Below are positions 25,383-32,430 of a stretch of DNA of 64,000 nucleotides, piece after piece. The stretch's first letter is position 1; the number at the start of each line of letters is the position of its first letter. A program made the position numbers and the translations under genes. The stretch covers positions 248,001-312,000 of the forward strand of contig NZ_JBHSGI010000005.1 in the NCBI RefSeq assembly GCF_042654245.1. The letters are read 5' to 3'. Source of the stretch: Seohaeicola_A nanhaiensis (GTDB lineage Bacteria > Pseudomonadota > Alphaproteobacteria > Rhodobacterales > Rhodobacteraceae). Under the pieces are notes generated by a model. The model saw nothing but the letters and a program-made list of their open reading frames with translations, was not told where the DNA came from and did no database searches.

Positions 25383-27523
25383 CAGTGAGCCCCTCCGATC
25401 GACATCCAGGTGACAAGCGCGGCAATGCCGAGCACCATCCAGAAGGCATAGGTAAAGATAAAGCCGGACTGCGCCTTGCCGGCGAGGCGGGTGAAGAAGG
25501 GCACGATCCCCAGGGCGACGCCGTTCAGGAACCCGTCGATGACCGACCCGTCACCCCGCTTCCACAGCAGCCGTCCCAGACCCAGCGCCGGGCGCACGAA
25601 CACAGCGTTGTAGATCTCGTCGACATACCACTTGTTCTTGAGGAACTGGTACAGCGTGCTCTGGTTCTCGGCCAGCGCCTTGGGCAGGGCCGGATTGCGG
25701 ATGTAGAACAGCCAGGCCAGAGCAAAGCCCAGCAGCATCGCGATGAAGGGCGAGACCTTCACCCAGACCGGCGCCGCATGGGCCTCGTCCAGAACGTGGT
25801 TGTCCGGCCCGAAATACAGCGCCCCATCGCCCGGCTTGCCGCCGAACCCGGCATGATGCTCGCCTGCCGCCGCAGCGTGTCCTTCGGTCGCCGCCGCAGC
25901 ATGGCCTTCGGTCGCGGTGGCCGCATGGCCCTCGGTCGCGGTCGCTTCGCCGGTGGTCGCCGTCTCGCCATGCCCCGCCTCGGCCGAAGCCTCGGCAACC
26001 GGGATGCCGTAGAACTTGCCGACCTGATCCGCATGGCCGAAGAAGCTTCCATACCAGATCATGCCCGCAAAGACCGCGCCCAGGCTCAGCACGCCCAGCG
26101 GGATCAGCATGACCATCGGGCTTTCATGCGCATGCTCATGCGTATGCTTGTCGCCGCGCGGCGTCCCGAAGAAGGTCAGGAAGATCAGCCGCCAGCTGTA
26201 GAACGAGGTCATCGCCGCCGCGATCACCAGCGCCCAGAACCCGAAGGTCGATCCGCCCCCCCAGGCGCTCTCGATGATCGCGTCCTTGGACAGGAACCCG
26301 GCAAAGCCGATCGAGGTCAGCGGAATGCCGACACCGGTGATCGCCAGCGTCCCGATCATCATCGCCCAGAAGGTATAGGGGATCTTCTTCCGCAGCCCGC
26401 CATAGTTGGTCATGTCCTGCTCGTGGTGCATCGCATGGATGACCGAGCCGGCCCCGAGGAACAGCAGCGCCTTGAAGAAGGCGTGGGTGAAGAGGTGGAA
26501 CATCGCCGCCGAATACATGCCGACGCCCGCGGCCACGAACATGTAGCCCAGCTGCGAACAGGTCGAATAGGCGATCACGCGCTTGATGTCGGTCTGCACC
26601 AGGCCCACGGTCGCCGCGAAGAAGGCGGTGATCGCCCCGATCACGGTGATGAACAGCGCCGCCTCATGCGCGAATTCATACAGCGGCGACATCCGGCAGA
26701 CCAGGAACACCCCCGCCGTCACCATCGTCGCCGCGTGGATCAGCGCCGACACCGGGGTCGGGCCTTCCATCGCGTCGGGCAGCCAGGTGTGCAGCAGGAA
26801 CTGCGCCGACTTGCCCATCGCGCCGATGAACAGCAGCACGCCAATCAGGTTCGCCGCATTCCATTCGCCCCAGAGGAACGTCAGGTTCGTCTCGGCCAGG
26901 CGCGGCACTTCGGCAAAGACGGTGTCGAAATTGATCGAATCCGTCAGGAAGAACAGCCCGAAAATCCCCAGCGCAAACCCGAAGTCGCCGACGCGGTTGA
27001 CCACGAAGGCCTTGATCGCGGCGGCATTTGCGCTCGGCTTGCGATAGTAGAAGCCGATCAGCAGATAGGACGCCACACCGACGCCTTCCCAGCCAAAGAA
27101 CATCTGGACAAGGTTGTCCGACGTGATCAGCGCCAGCATCGCGAAGGTGAAGAAGCTGAGATAGGCGAAGAAGCGCGGCTTGTAGCTCTCGCCCTCCTGC
27201 CACTGCGGGTCGTGGTCCATATAGCCGAAGCTGTACAGATGGACGAGCGCCGAGACGGTGGTGACCACGATCAGCATGATCGCCGTCAGCCGGTCCAGCC
27301 GGATCGCCCATTCGGTGGCCAGCGCCCCCGACTCGATGAAGCGCATCACCGGGATATGCTCGGTCACCCCGTCGAATGAGAAGAACACGATCCAGCTCAG
27401 CAGACAGGCCAGGAACAGCAGACCGGTGGCGACCCACTGCGCGGCCGTCTCGCCGATGAACTTCCAGCCGAACCCACAGATCAGGGCACCAACAAGAGGG
27501 GCGAAAAGGATGACGGTTTCCAT
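25382..27523 (-). CDS. nuoL: NADH-quinone oxidoreductase subunit L with His/Ala-rich repeat insert
   Basis: Distal antiporter-like subunit of complex I, 713 residues, with the long lateral helix and about 16 membrane segments. Markers: FFGWEGVGVASYLLIGF, LHTWLPDAMEGPTPVSALIH, TDIKRVIAYSTCSQLG. Between about residues 515 and 565 an insertion rich in Ala, Thr, Glu and His contains three to four ATEGHAA units and ends in GEHHAG; it falls in a loop between late membrane helices and is absent from minimal NuoL. It has more His than the rest of the protein, so metal or proton binding is possible, not shown. Confidence 0.96.
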   Translation of the reverse strand: METVILFAPLVGALICGFGWKFIGETAAQWVATGLLFLACLLSWIVFFSFDGVTEHIPVMRFIESGALATEWAIRLDRLTAIMLIVVTTVSALVHLYSFGYMDHDPQWQEGESYKPRFFAYLSFFTFAMLALITSDNLVQMFFGWEGVGVASYLLIGFYYRKPSANAAAIKAFVVNRVGDFGFALGIFGLFFLTDSINFDTVFAEVPRLAETNLTFLWGEWNAANLIGVLLFIGAMGKSAQFLLHTWLPDAMEGPTPVSALIHAATMVTAGVFLVCRMSPLYEFAHEAALFITVIGAITAFFAATVGLVQTDIKRVIAYSTCSQLGYMFVAAGVGMYSAAMFHLFTHAFFKALLFLGAGSVIHAMHHEQDMTNYGGLRKKIPYTFWAMMIGTLAITGVGIPLTSIGFAGFLSKDAIIESAWGGGSTFGFWALVIAAAMTSFYSWRLIFLTFFGTPRGDKHTHEHAHESPMVMLIPLGVLSLGAVFAGMIWYGSFFGHADQVGKFYGIPVAEASAEAGHGETATTGEATATEGHAATATEGHAAAATEGHAAAAGEHHAGFGGKPGDGALYFGPDNHVLDEAHAAPVWVKVSPFIAMLLGFALAWLFYIRNPALPKALAENQSTLYQFLKNKWYVDEIYNAVFVRPALGLGRLLWKRGDGSVIDGFLNGVALGIVPFFTRLAGKAQSGFIFTYAFWMVLGIAALVTWMSIGGAH
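25851..25975 (-). repeat. In-frame tandem repeats inside nuoL
   Basis: Imperfect units of about 21-27 bases, each with CTTCGGTCGC or CTCGGTCGC on the plus strand, coding for ATEGHAA-type units of NuoL. The copy number may vary between strains through slippage. Confidence 0.6.
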
Positions 27524-27529
27524 GTGACT

Positions 27530-27835
27530 TCAGCCCTTCATCACGTTGACGTCTTCGACGGCGATAGTGCCCCGATTGCGGAAGAAACAGACCAGGATGG
27601 CCAGGCCAATCGCCGCCTCGGCCGCCGCGACGGTCAGCACGAACAGCGTGAAGACCTGCCCCACCAGATCCCCGAGGAACGAGGAGAAGGCGACCAGGTT
27701 GATGTTCACCGCCAGCAGCATCAGTTCGATGCTCATCAGCAGGATGATCACGTTCTTGCGGTTCAGGAACAGCCCGAAGATGCCGATGACGAACAGCGTC
27801 GCCGCGACGGTAAGGTAATGTTCAAGTCCGATCAT
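27530..27835 (-). CDS. nuoK: NADH-quinone oxidoreductase subunit K
   Basis: Small membrane-arm subunit of 101 residues with three helices. The conserved Glu-containing segment LLMSIELMLLAVNINLVAF (helix 2) and ETAAAIGLAIL-type helix 3 (EAAIGLAILVCFFR) are present. It lies 6 bases before nuoL. Upstream, 67 bases separate it from an exported protein gene of the same operon. Confidence 0.97.
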   Translation of the reverse strand: MIGLEHYLTVAATLFVIGIFGLFLNRKNVIILLMSIELMLLAVNINLVAFSSFLGDLVGQVFTLFVLTVAAAEAAIGLAILVCFFRNRGTIAVEDVNVMKG

Positions 27836-27902
27836 GTCGTCCCTCGGTTCTTTCTGCCGGCTGTCCCGCCGGTCGTTCCGTTTCGCGCCCCGGGGCGCGG
27901 TC

Positions 27903-28463
27903 TTACCAGGTGCCCACGTCCGTGCGGTCGCCGAACCGCGTCTGCGTCCTGGGCCGCATTTCGTCGAAGAAGGCCGAGCAGGCGCAGGTCTGCGCCGTTT
28001 CCTTCAGCTCGATGGGGCGGCCATACACCGCCGTCACCGCCGACTTGACGTCGCCATAGCTGATCTTCTGGTTCGCCTTCAACTTGTCGCGCAGGAACTC
28101 GGTCGCCGACAGCGCCGTTAGCGCGCTGTCCTCTTCCACGCCCCGAACCGCGAGGATCCGCCCGCTGTCGCAGAAGGTGATCCGCGTCCCGCGGAAATCC
28201 TCAAGCGCCGGCACCGGAGCGGGCATGTTGCGATAGACCGTGTCCACCACATGCGTCTTGTTCGCGTATCCCTCGATCACCACGCCGGTCTGCGCGTCCC
28301 ACTCGCCGATGAAGGCCACGTTCTTCACCAGCATGTCCGCTTCGCTGACGTTGTCGCAGGGCAGCGGCGGCGCCATCGCGCCCGCCGTCACAGGCGCCAG
28401 ACAAAGCGCCGCAAGCGCGCCCGCCGCGCGCCAGCCCTTCCGTCCCTTGCCTTGCGAGGTCAT
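27903..28463 (-). CDS. Exported protein of unknown function in the nuo operon
   Basis: A 186-residue protein with an N-terminal signal peptide (charged n-region, then GALAALCLAPVTAGAMA), so probably periplasmic. The mature part has four Cys: PLPCDN, ITFCDS and the TCAC pair, enough for two disulfides or a metal site. The middle resembles small periplasmic proteins with a YGDVKSAV helix; no family recognised. The ATG at 28463 overlaps the stop of the 44-residue ORF (ATGA). Position between nuoJ and nuoK suggests a complex I accessory role, by context only. Confidence 0.75.
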   Translation of the reverse strand: MTSQGKGRKGWRAAGALAALCLAPVTAGAMAPPLPCDNVSEADMLVKNVAFIGEWDAQTGVVIEGYANKTHVVDTVYRNMPAPVPALEDFRGTRITFCDSGRILAVRGVEEDSALTALSATEFLRDKLKANQKISYGDVKSAVTAVYGRPIELKETAQTCACSAFFDEMRPRTQTRFGDRTDVGTW

Positions 28464-28594
28464 GACCCCGTCCCTCCGCCTTTGCCGCGATACCAGCGAT
28501 ACCCGATCGCCACGGCGCCCATTTTCACCAGCCAGAGCCCGGCCAACCCGGCGATGCCGATATGTGCGACAACGCCGTGCAGCAGGGCCATCAT
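28460..28594 (-). CDS. 44-residue single-span membrane protein in the nuo operon
   Basis: Very small ORF read as MMALLHGVVAHIGIAGLAGL and on to a Gly/Lys-rich end (YRWYRGKGGGTGS). One membrane helix (about residues 3-30) with a basic C-terminus, which would face the cytoplasm. The ATG follows the nuoJ stop directly (TGAATG) and the TGA overlaps the next ATG, so it fits between its neighbours without spare bases. That coupling is the main support. Length and topology are like the single-span supernumerary subunits of complex I, but no homology is claimed. Confidence 0.65.
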   Translation of the reverse strand: MMALLHGVVAHIGIAGLAGLWLVKMGAVAIGYRWYRGKGGGTGS

Positions 28595-29197
28595 TCAAAG
28601 CCCCTGCCCCGGCTTCACGTCCTTCATTTCCATCGCCAGAGCCGGGTCGCGCATCATCTGCGCAACCGGCGACTGCCGCTTCACGTCCTTGCGGTGGCGC
28701 AGCGTCAGCATGATCGCCCCGATCATCGCGACCAGCAGGATCAGCCCGGCCAGCTGGAACAGCAGGAAATACTGGTCGTACAGGATCAGCCCCAGCGCCT
28801 CGGTGTTCTGCACGTCGGTGGTGATGACCTGACGGCGCAGCCCCTCGGCGGCCTCGCTGGGCGCCCAGCTGCCATAGGCGATCACGAACTGCATCAGGAT
28901 GATCAGCCCGATCAGCAGCGCCAGCGGCATATACCGCGCCATCTCGGCCTTCAGCTCGGCGAAATCGACGTCCAGCATCATGACCACGAAGAGGAACAGC
29001 ACCGCCACCGCGCCGACGTAGACGATCACCAGCAGCATCGCCACGAACTCGGCGCCCAGCAGCACGAAAAGCCCCGCCGCCGAGATGAACGACAGGATCA
29101 GCCACAAGACCGAGTGCACCGGCTGTCGGCTGACCACGGTGAAGAACCCGCCCGTGATGGCGCTTATGGCGAAAAGGTAGAATGCAAATACGCTCAT
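28595..29197 (-). CDS. nuoJ: NADH-quinone oxidoreductase subunit J
   Basis: Membrane-arm subunit with five helices, 200 residues, next to the quinone-coupling path. The conserved helix-3 segment FVAMLLVIVYVGAVAVLFLFV with the pi-bulge Tyr is present, followed by VMMLDVDF. The C-terminal tail is soluble (RHRKDVKRQSPVAQMM). The start overlaps the stop of the upstream CMD-family gene (ATGA). Confidence 0.97.
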   Translation of the reverse strand: MSVFAFYLFAISAITGGFFTVVSRQPVHSVLWLILSFISAAGLFVLLGAEFVAMLLVIVYVGAVAVLFLFVVMMLDVDFAELKAEMARYMPLALLIGLIILMQFVIAYGSWAPSEAAEGLRRQVITTDVQNTEALGLILYDQYFLLFQLAGLILLVAMIGAIMLTLRHRKDVKRQSPVAQMMRDPALAMEMKDVKPGQGL

Positions 29198-29604
29198 GTC
29201 TCGTCTTCCCCGTTCTCACCCATCGCTTCCTGCGCAAGCCCCAGCGCCCGCGTCATCGCCGGCAGGCCGGCAAAGACCGACATCTGGCCGATGGTCTCGA
29301 CGATTTCCTGTTTCTTCGCGCCCGCTTCCAGTGCGTGGCGCACGGTCTGACGCACGGCCGTATCGGCCTGCGCGCCCTGCATTGTCAATCCGGCCAGCGT
29401 CAGCAGCAGCCGGGTTTTTGCATCCAGTCCGTCCTTGTTGACGGCATTGCCCCAGACCAGCTCCATGAAGTCCTTGGGCATGGTCGGCCAAAGCTTCTCG
29501 AACCCCTGCGGGGTAAAGCTGGTGAGCTGCGGATTGAACGACTCGGCCATCTTGCGGCTGTTGTCGATCATCTGCTGGAACAGGGCCTGGAAGCTGTCGG
29601 TCAT
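29194..29604 (-). CDS. Carboxymuconolactone decarboxylase-family protein in the nuo operon
   Basis: A cytoplasmic protein of 136 residues with the CMD/AhpD fold signature: LDAKTRLLLTLAGLTMQG, VRQTVRHALEAGAKKQEIVE, and VFAGLPAMTRALGLAQE. It has no cysteine at all, so unlike AhpD it cannot be a CxxC peroxidase partner; the conserved His of PcaC-like enzymes is in RHALEAG. It overlaps both neighbours (collagen-like gene and nuoJ) by four bases. Link to complex I is by position only. Confidence 0.8.
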   Translation of the reverse strand: MTDSFQALFQQMIDNSRKMAESFNPQLTSFTPQGFEKLWPTMPKDFMELVWGNAVNKDGLDAKTRLLLTLAGLTMQGAQADTAVRQTVRHALEAGAKKQEIVETIGQMSVFAGLPAMTRALGLAQEAMGENGEDET

Positions 29605-30074
29605 TGGCCCCCCTGCGTGCAAAGGAAGTAATTCACGTTGGCAAACCCCTGGGTCGCCGCGGTGAATATCCCCGGGTTCGAACGCGTCTGCTCCCCGGTC
29701 AGCTCGTATTCCGACGAGGTGTTCAGCACCACTCGCCCGCTTGGCGACCACCCGGACGGGCAGCCCTCGGCACTCCGCGCAAGCAACACGACACCCGGGC
29801 CCAGATCGCCCGTGCCCGCCGGACCCTGCGGCCCCGCGGGGCCTTCCGGCCCCTGCGCGCCCGGCTCACCGGCAACGCCCTGCGGCCCGGCCTCGCCCGC
29901 CGGCCCTGCCGGACCCGCTGGCCCGACCTCGCCCGGAACGCCCGCGACGCCAGCGCTGCCCGCTGCCCCGGCCGGACCTTCCGGCCCCGTCATCATGCCC
30001 GACAACAGCATGGCCAGCACCACGACGCCCGCGCCGCAGAGACCTCCGATTGCCGCTGTCTGTGCCGTGCTCAT
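29601..30074 (-). CDS. Collagen-like Gly-X-Y membrane-anchored protein in the nuo operon
   Basis: A protein of 157 residues. Residues 8-27 form a hydrophobic anchor or uncleaved signal, residues 30-86 are 19 uninterrupted Gly-X-Y triplets (GPEGPAGAAGSAGVAGVPG and on), rich in Pro and Ala, and residues 90-157 form a small C-terminal domain with two Cys (EGCPSGW and YFLCTQ). The domain layout suggests a periplasmic trimer with a collagen stalk. It starts just before the nuoI stop and its own stop overlaps the CMD-family gene. No function is known to me. Confidence 0.8.
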   Translation of the reverse strand: MSTAQTAAIGGLCGAGVVVLAMLLSGMMTGPEGPAGAAGSAGVAGVPGEVGPAGPAGPAGEAGPQGVAGEPGAQGPEGPAGPQGPAGTGDLGPGVVLLARSAEGCPSGWSPSGRVVLNTSSEYELTGEQTRSNPGIFTAATQGFANVNYFLCTQGGQ

Positions 30075-30081
30075 GGCGCTC

Positions 30082-30576
30082 TCACCGATAGGGTGCGTCG
30101 ATTTCGAGGTTGCGGGCGATCTCCGCCTCCCAGCGCTCGCCGTTCGCCAGCAGCCGGGTCTTGTCATAGAACAGCTCTTCCCGCGTCTCGGTCGCGAACT
30201 CGAAATTCGGGCCCTCTACGATGGCATCGACCGGGCAGGCCTCCTGGCAGAAACCGCAGTAGATGCACTTTGTCATGTCGATGTCGTACCGCGTGGTGCG
30301 GCGGCTGCCGTCCTCGCGCGGTTCGGCGTCGATGGTGATGGCCTGCGCCGGGCAGATCGCCTCGCACAGCTTGCAGGCGATGCAGCGTTCCTCGCCGTTC
30401 GGATAGCGGCGCAGCGCGTGCTCGCCCCGGAAGCGCGGGCTGAGGGGCCCCTTCTCGTGGGGATAATTCACCGTCGCCTTGGGGGCGAAGAAATACTTCA
30501 GGCCCAGCCCGAACCCTTTGAAGATGTCCGCCAGCAGGAAGTACTTGGCGGCGCGGGTATAGTCGATCTGCGTCAT
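30082..30576 (-). CDS. nuoI: NADH-quinone oxidoreductase subunit I
   Basis: Peripheral-arm subunit carrying clusters N6a and N6b, 164 residues. Two 4Fe-4S ferredoxin motifs are intact: CIACKLCEAICP and CIYCGFCQEACP. The N-terminal amphipathic stretch (KYFLLADIFKGFGLGLKYFF) anchors it near the membrane arm. It is preceded by an exported-protein gene and followed by the collagen-like gene. Confidence 0.97.
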   Translation of the reverse strand: MTQIDYTRAAKYFLLADIFKGFGLGLKYFFAPKATVNYPHEKGPLSPRFRGEHALRRYPNGEERCIACKLCEAICPAQAITIDAEPREDGSRRTTRYDIDMTKCIYCGFCQEACPVDAIVEGPNFEFATETREELFYDKTRLLANGERWEAEIARNLEIDAPYR

Positions 30577-30604
30577 CTCGGTTGCTCCATTCGCTGCCTG
30601 GAGG

Positions 30605-30994
30605 TCATTCTTTTGGCCTGAAAGGCGCGATGATTTCGGCGCGGCGGGTTGCGGGCATGGCGGTCTCGTACTCGGTGGCGACCGCGCCCGCCTCGGGGGC
30701 GTAGCAGGTCAGCACCTTGTCCGCGAGGGTCAACTTCAGCGCGTATTCCATCGGCAGCTTTCCCTCGGCCTTCAGCGCCTCAGGCGTCTTGCCCTCGGCA
30801 ACCTCCGCCGCCTTGTCAAACACGCCCTGCGCCGCACGATAGCGGAACTCCGCCTCGGACCACCCGGCGTCGCGTTCAAGTTTCGACCCCAGCGGCGCGC
30901 CCTTGAAGGCGGTCCACAGCGTGTCGCACTGATCCGCGGCCGCCATCTGCGACAGCCCCAGGGTCAAAGCGCATGTCAGGGCGGCCAGACGCAT
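30605..30994 (-). CDS. Small exported protein with two Cys, nuo operon
   Basis: A 129-residue protein with a cleavable signal peptide (MRLAALTCALTLGLSQMAAA). The mature part holds two Cys, DQCDTLW at its start and VLTCYAP near the end, well placed for one disulfide. ATG 30994 follows the nuoH stop by 2 bases and has GGGGG upstream; a TTG at 31000 overlapping the nuoH stop is an alternative. No family recognised. Confidence 0.72.
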   Translation of the reverse strand: MRLAALTCALTLGLSQMAAADQCDTLWTAFKGAPLGSKLERDAGWSEAEFRYRAAQGVFDKAAEVAEGKTPEALKAEGKLPMEYALKLTLADKVLTCYAPEAGAVATEYETAMPATRRAEIIAPFRPKE

Positions 30995-30996
30995 CC

Positions 30997-32037
30997 TCAA
31001 CCCCCGATCGCCCAGCGGGCCCAGAACCCGCCCAGGATTTCGAACTTGGCCGCGAAGCTCACGAAGACCACCCAGGCCAGCGAGATCGGCAGGAACACCT
31101 TCCAGCCCAGCCGCATCAGCTGGTCATAGCGGTAGCGCGGCACGATGGCCTTCACCATGGCGAAGAGGAAGAACACGAAGATGATCTTGAGAACCATCCA
31201 CAGAATCCCGTCCGGCAGCCCCGGAATGGGCGACAGCCAGCCGCCGAAGAACAGCAGCGTCACCAGCGCGCACATCAGCACGATGGCCACGTATTCGCCG
31301 ATCATGAACAGCAGGAACGGGGTCGAGGAATATTCCACCTGATAGCCGGCCACCAGTTCGGATTCCGCTTCGGGCAGGTCGAATGGCGGGCGGTTGGTCT
31401 CGGCCAGGGCCGAGATGAAGAACAGGAAGACCATCGGCAGATGCGGCAGCCAGTACCACGAGAACAGCCCATAGCCGCCGGCCTGCGCATGAACGATCGC
31501 CGACAGGTTCATCGACCCGGTCGAGATGATCACACCGATGATGATGAGGCCGATCGAGACCTCATAGGAGATCATCTGCGCGGCGGACCGCAGGCTGCCC
31601 AGGAACGGGTATTTCGAGTTCGAGGCCCAGCCGCCCATGATGATGCCATAGACCTCCAGCGAGGATACGGCGAAGATATAGAGGATGGCCACGTTGATGT
31701 CGGCCAGCACCCAGCCGTCGTTGAACGGGATCACCGCCCAGGCGATCATCGACAGCGTAAAGGCCAGAACCGGCGCCATCAGGAACACGAAACGGTCGGC
31801 CCCGGCGGGGATCACGACCTCTTTCATGATGTATTTCAGGAAGTCCGCAAAGCTCTGCATCAGCCCGAAGACGCCCACGACGTTCGGACCGCGCCGCAGC
31901 TGGACCGCCGCCCAGATCTTGCGGTCGGCATAGAGCAGGAAGGCCAGCGCCACCAGCAGCGGGACCACGATCAGAAGGATCTGGCCAACGATCAGAAGGG
32001 CGATACCTAAGGGGTTGGAAGTAAAGAATTCAGCCAT
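30997..32037 (-). CDS. nuoH: NADH-quinone oxidoreductase subunit H
   Basis: Membrane subunit at the junction of the two arms that forms the quinone cavity, 346 residues, about eight helices. Conserved loop regions are visible: AVQLRRGPNVVGVFGLMQSF, MGGWASNSKYPFLGSLRSAAQMISYE and AETNRPPFDLPEAESELVAGYQVEYS. It ends in front of a small exported protein gene and starts 6 bases after a lipoprotein gene. Confidence 0.97.
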   Translation of the reverse strand: MAEFFTSNPLGIALLIVGQILLIVVPLLVALAFLLYADRKIWAAVQLRRGPNVVGVFGLMQSFADFLKYIMKEVVIPAGADRFVFLMAPVLAFTLSMIAWAVIPFNDGWVLADINVAILYIFAVSSLEVYGIIMGGWASNSKYPFLGSLRSAAQMISYEVSIGLIIIGVIISTGSMNLSAIVHAQAGGYGLFSWYWLPHLPMVFLFFISALAETNRPPFDLPEAESELVAGYQVEYSSTPFLLFMIGEYVAIVLMCALVTLLFFGGWLSPIPGLPDGILWMVLKIIFVFFLFAMVKAIVPRYRYDQLMRLGWKVFLPISLAWVVFVSFAAKFEILGGFWARWAIGG

Positions 32038-32043
32038 GTGTCC

Positions 32044-32430
32044 TCACACCGTGGGTATCCCTTTGTCCGCGCAGTCGGCGACCGTGACTTCGGCGTCGAT
32101 GGGCTCGAGTCCCTGCGGCAGCGATGGCGAGATGGTGTAAACAGCATCCGCTGCCGACACGCCACCCTTTTCCTCGAAGTTCGTACGCAAATGCCGGGCA
32201 AAACCATAGCCGCGGATCAGCGTGTATTGCGCGGCAGCGCAATTGGCATAGGCCAGCACGTCATCCTGACCGCGCGCGCCCGTCATCTCGACCCGGATCT
32301 GCACCAGATCGGTATCGAGCAGCCGCGTTTCGACGCCCTGATAGGCCGGCGCGAAGGCGCCCTGCCCGGTCACGGGCGCCTCGGCGCAGCCCAGCAGCAG
32401 CAGCGGCGATATGAGCGCCGCCTGATTCAT
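32044..32430 (-). CDS. Putative lipoprotein with two further Cys, nuo operon
   Basis: A protein of 128 residues starting MNQAALISPLLLLGCAEAP: a lipobox with Cys15, but the n-region has no Lys or Arg, which is unusual for a signal peptide. The mature part has two Cys (YANCAAAQ and VADCADKG). The ATG overlaps the nuoG stop (ATGA), which supports the start. Unknown family; a start further upstream inside nuoG is possible but less likely. Confidence 0.68.
   Translation of the reverse strand: MNQAALISPLLLLGCAEAPVTGQGAFAPAYQGVETRLLDTDLVQIRVEMTGARGQDDVLAYANCAAAQYTLIRGYGFARHLRTNFEEKGGVSAADAVYTISPSLPQGLEPIDAEVTVADCADKGIPTV

Noticed and set aside
25385..27379. Long plus-strand open frame opposite nuoL
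   Set aside because: Antisense shadow of nuoL with His/Arg/Gln-rich product.
29194..29604. AhpD-type peroxidase partner
   Set aside because: The protein has no cysteine at all, so the AhpD CxxC chemistry is impossible; kept as a CMD-family protein.
29638..30621. Plus-strand frame with PAGPCGPAGPSGP-like repeats
   Set aside because: It is the reverse complement of the collagen-like gene; a Gly-Pro repeat read backwards again gives Gly/Pro/Ala. The minus-strand frame has the anchor, Cys pair and operon overlaps.
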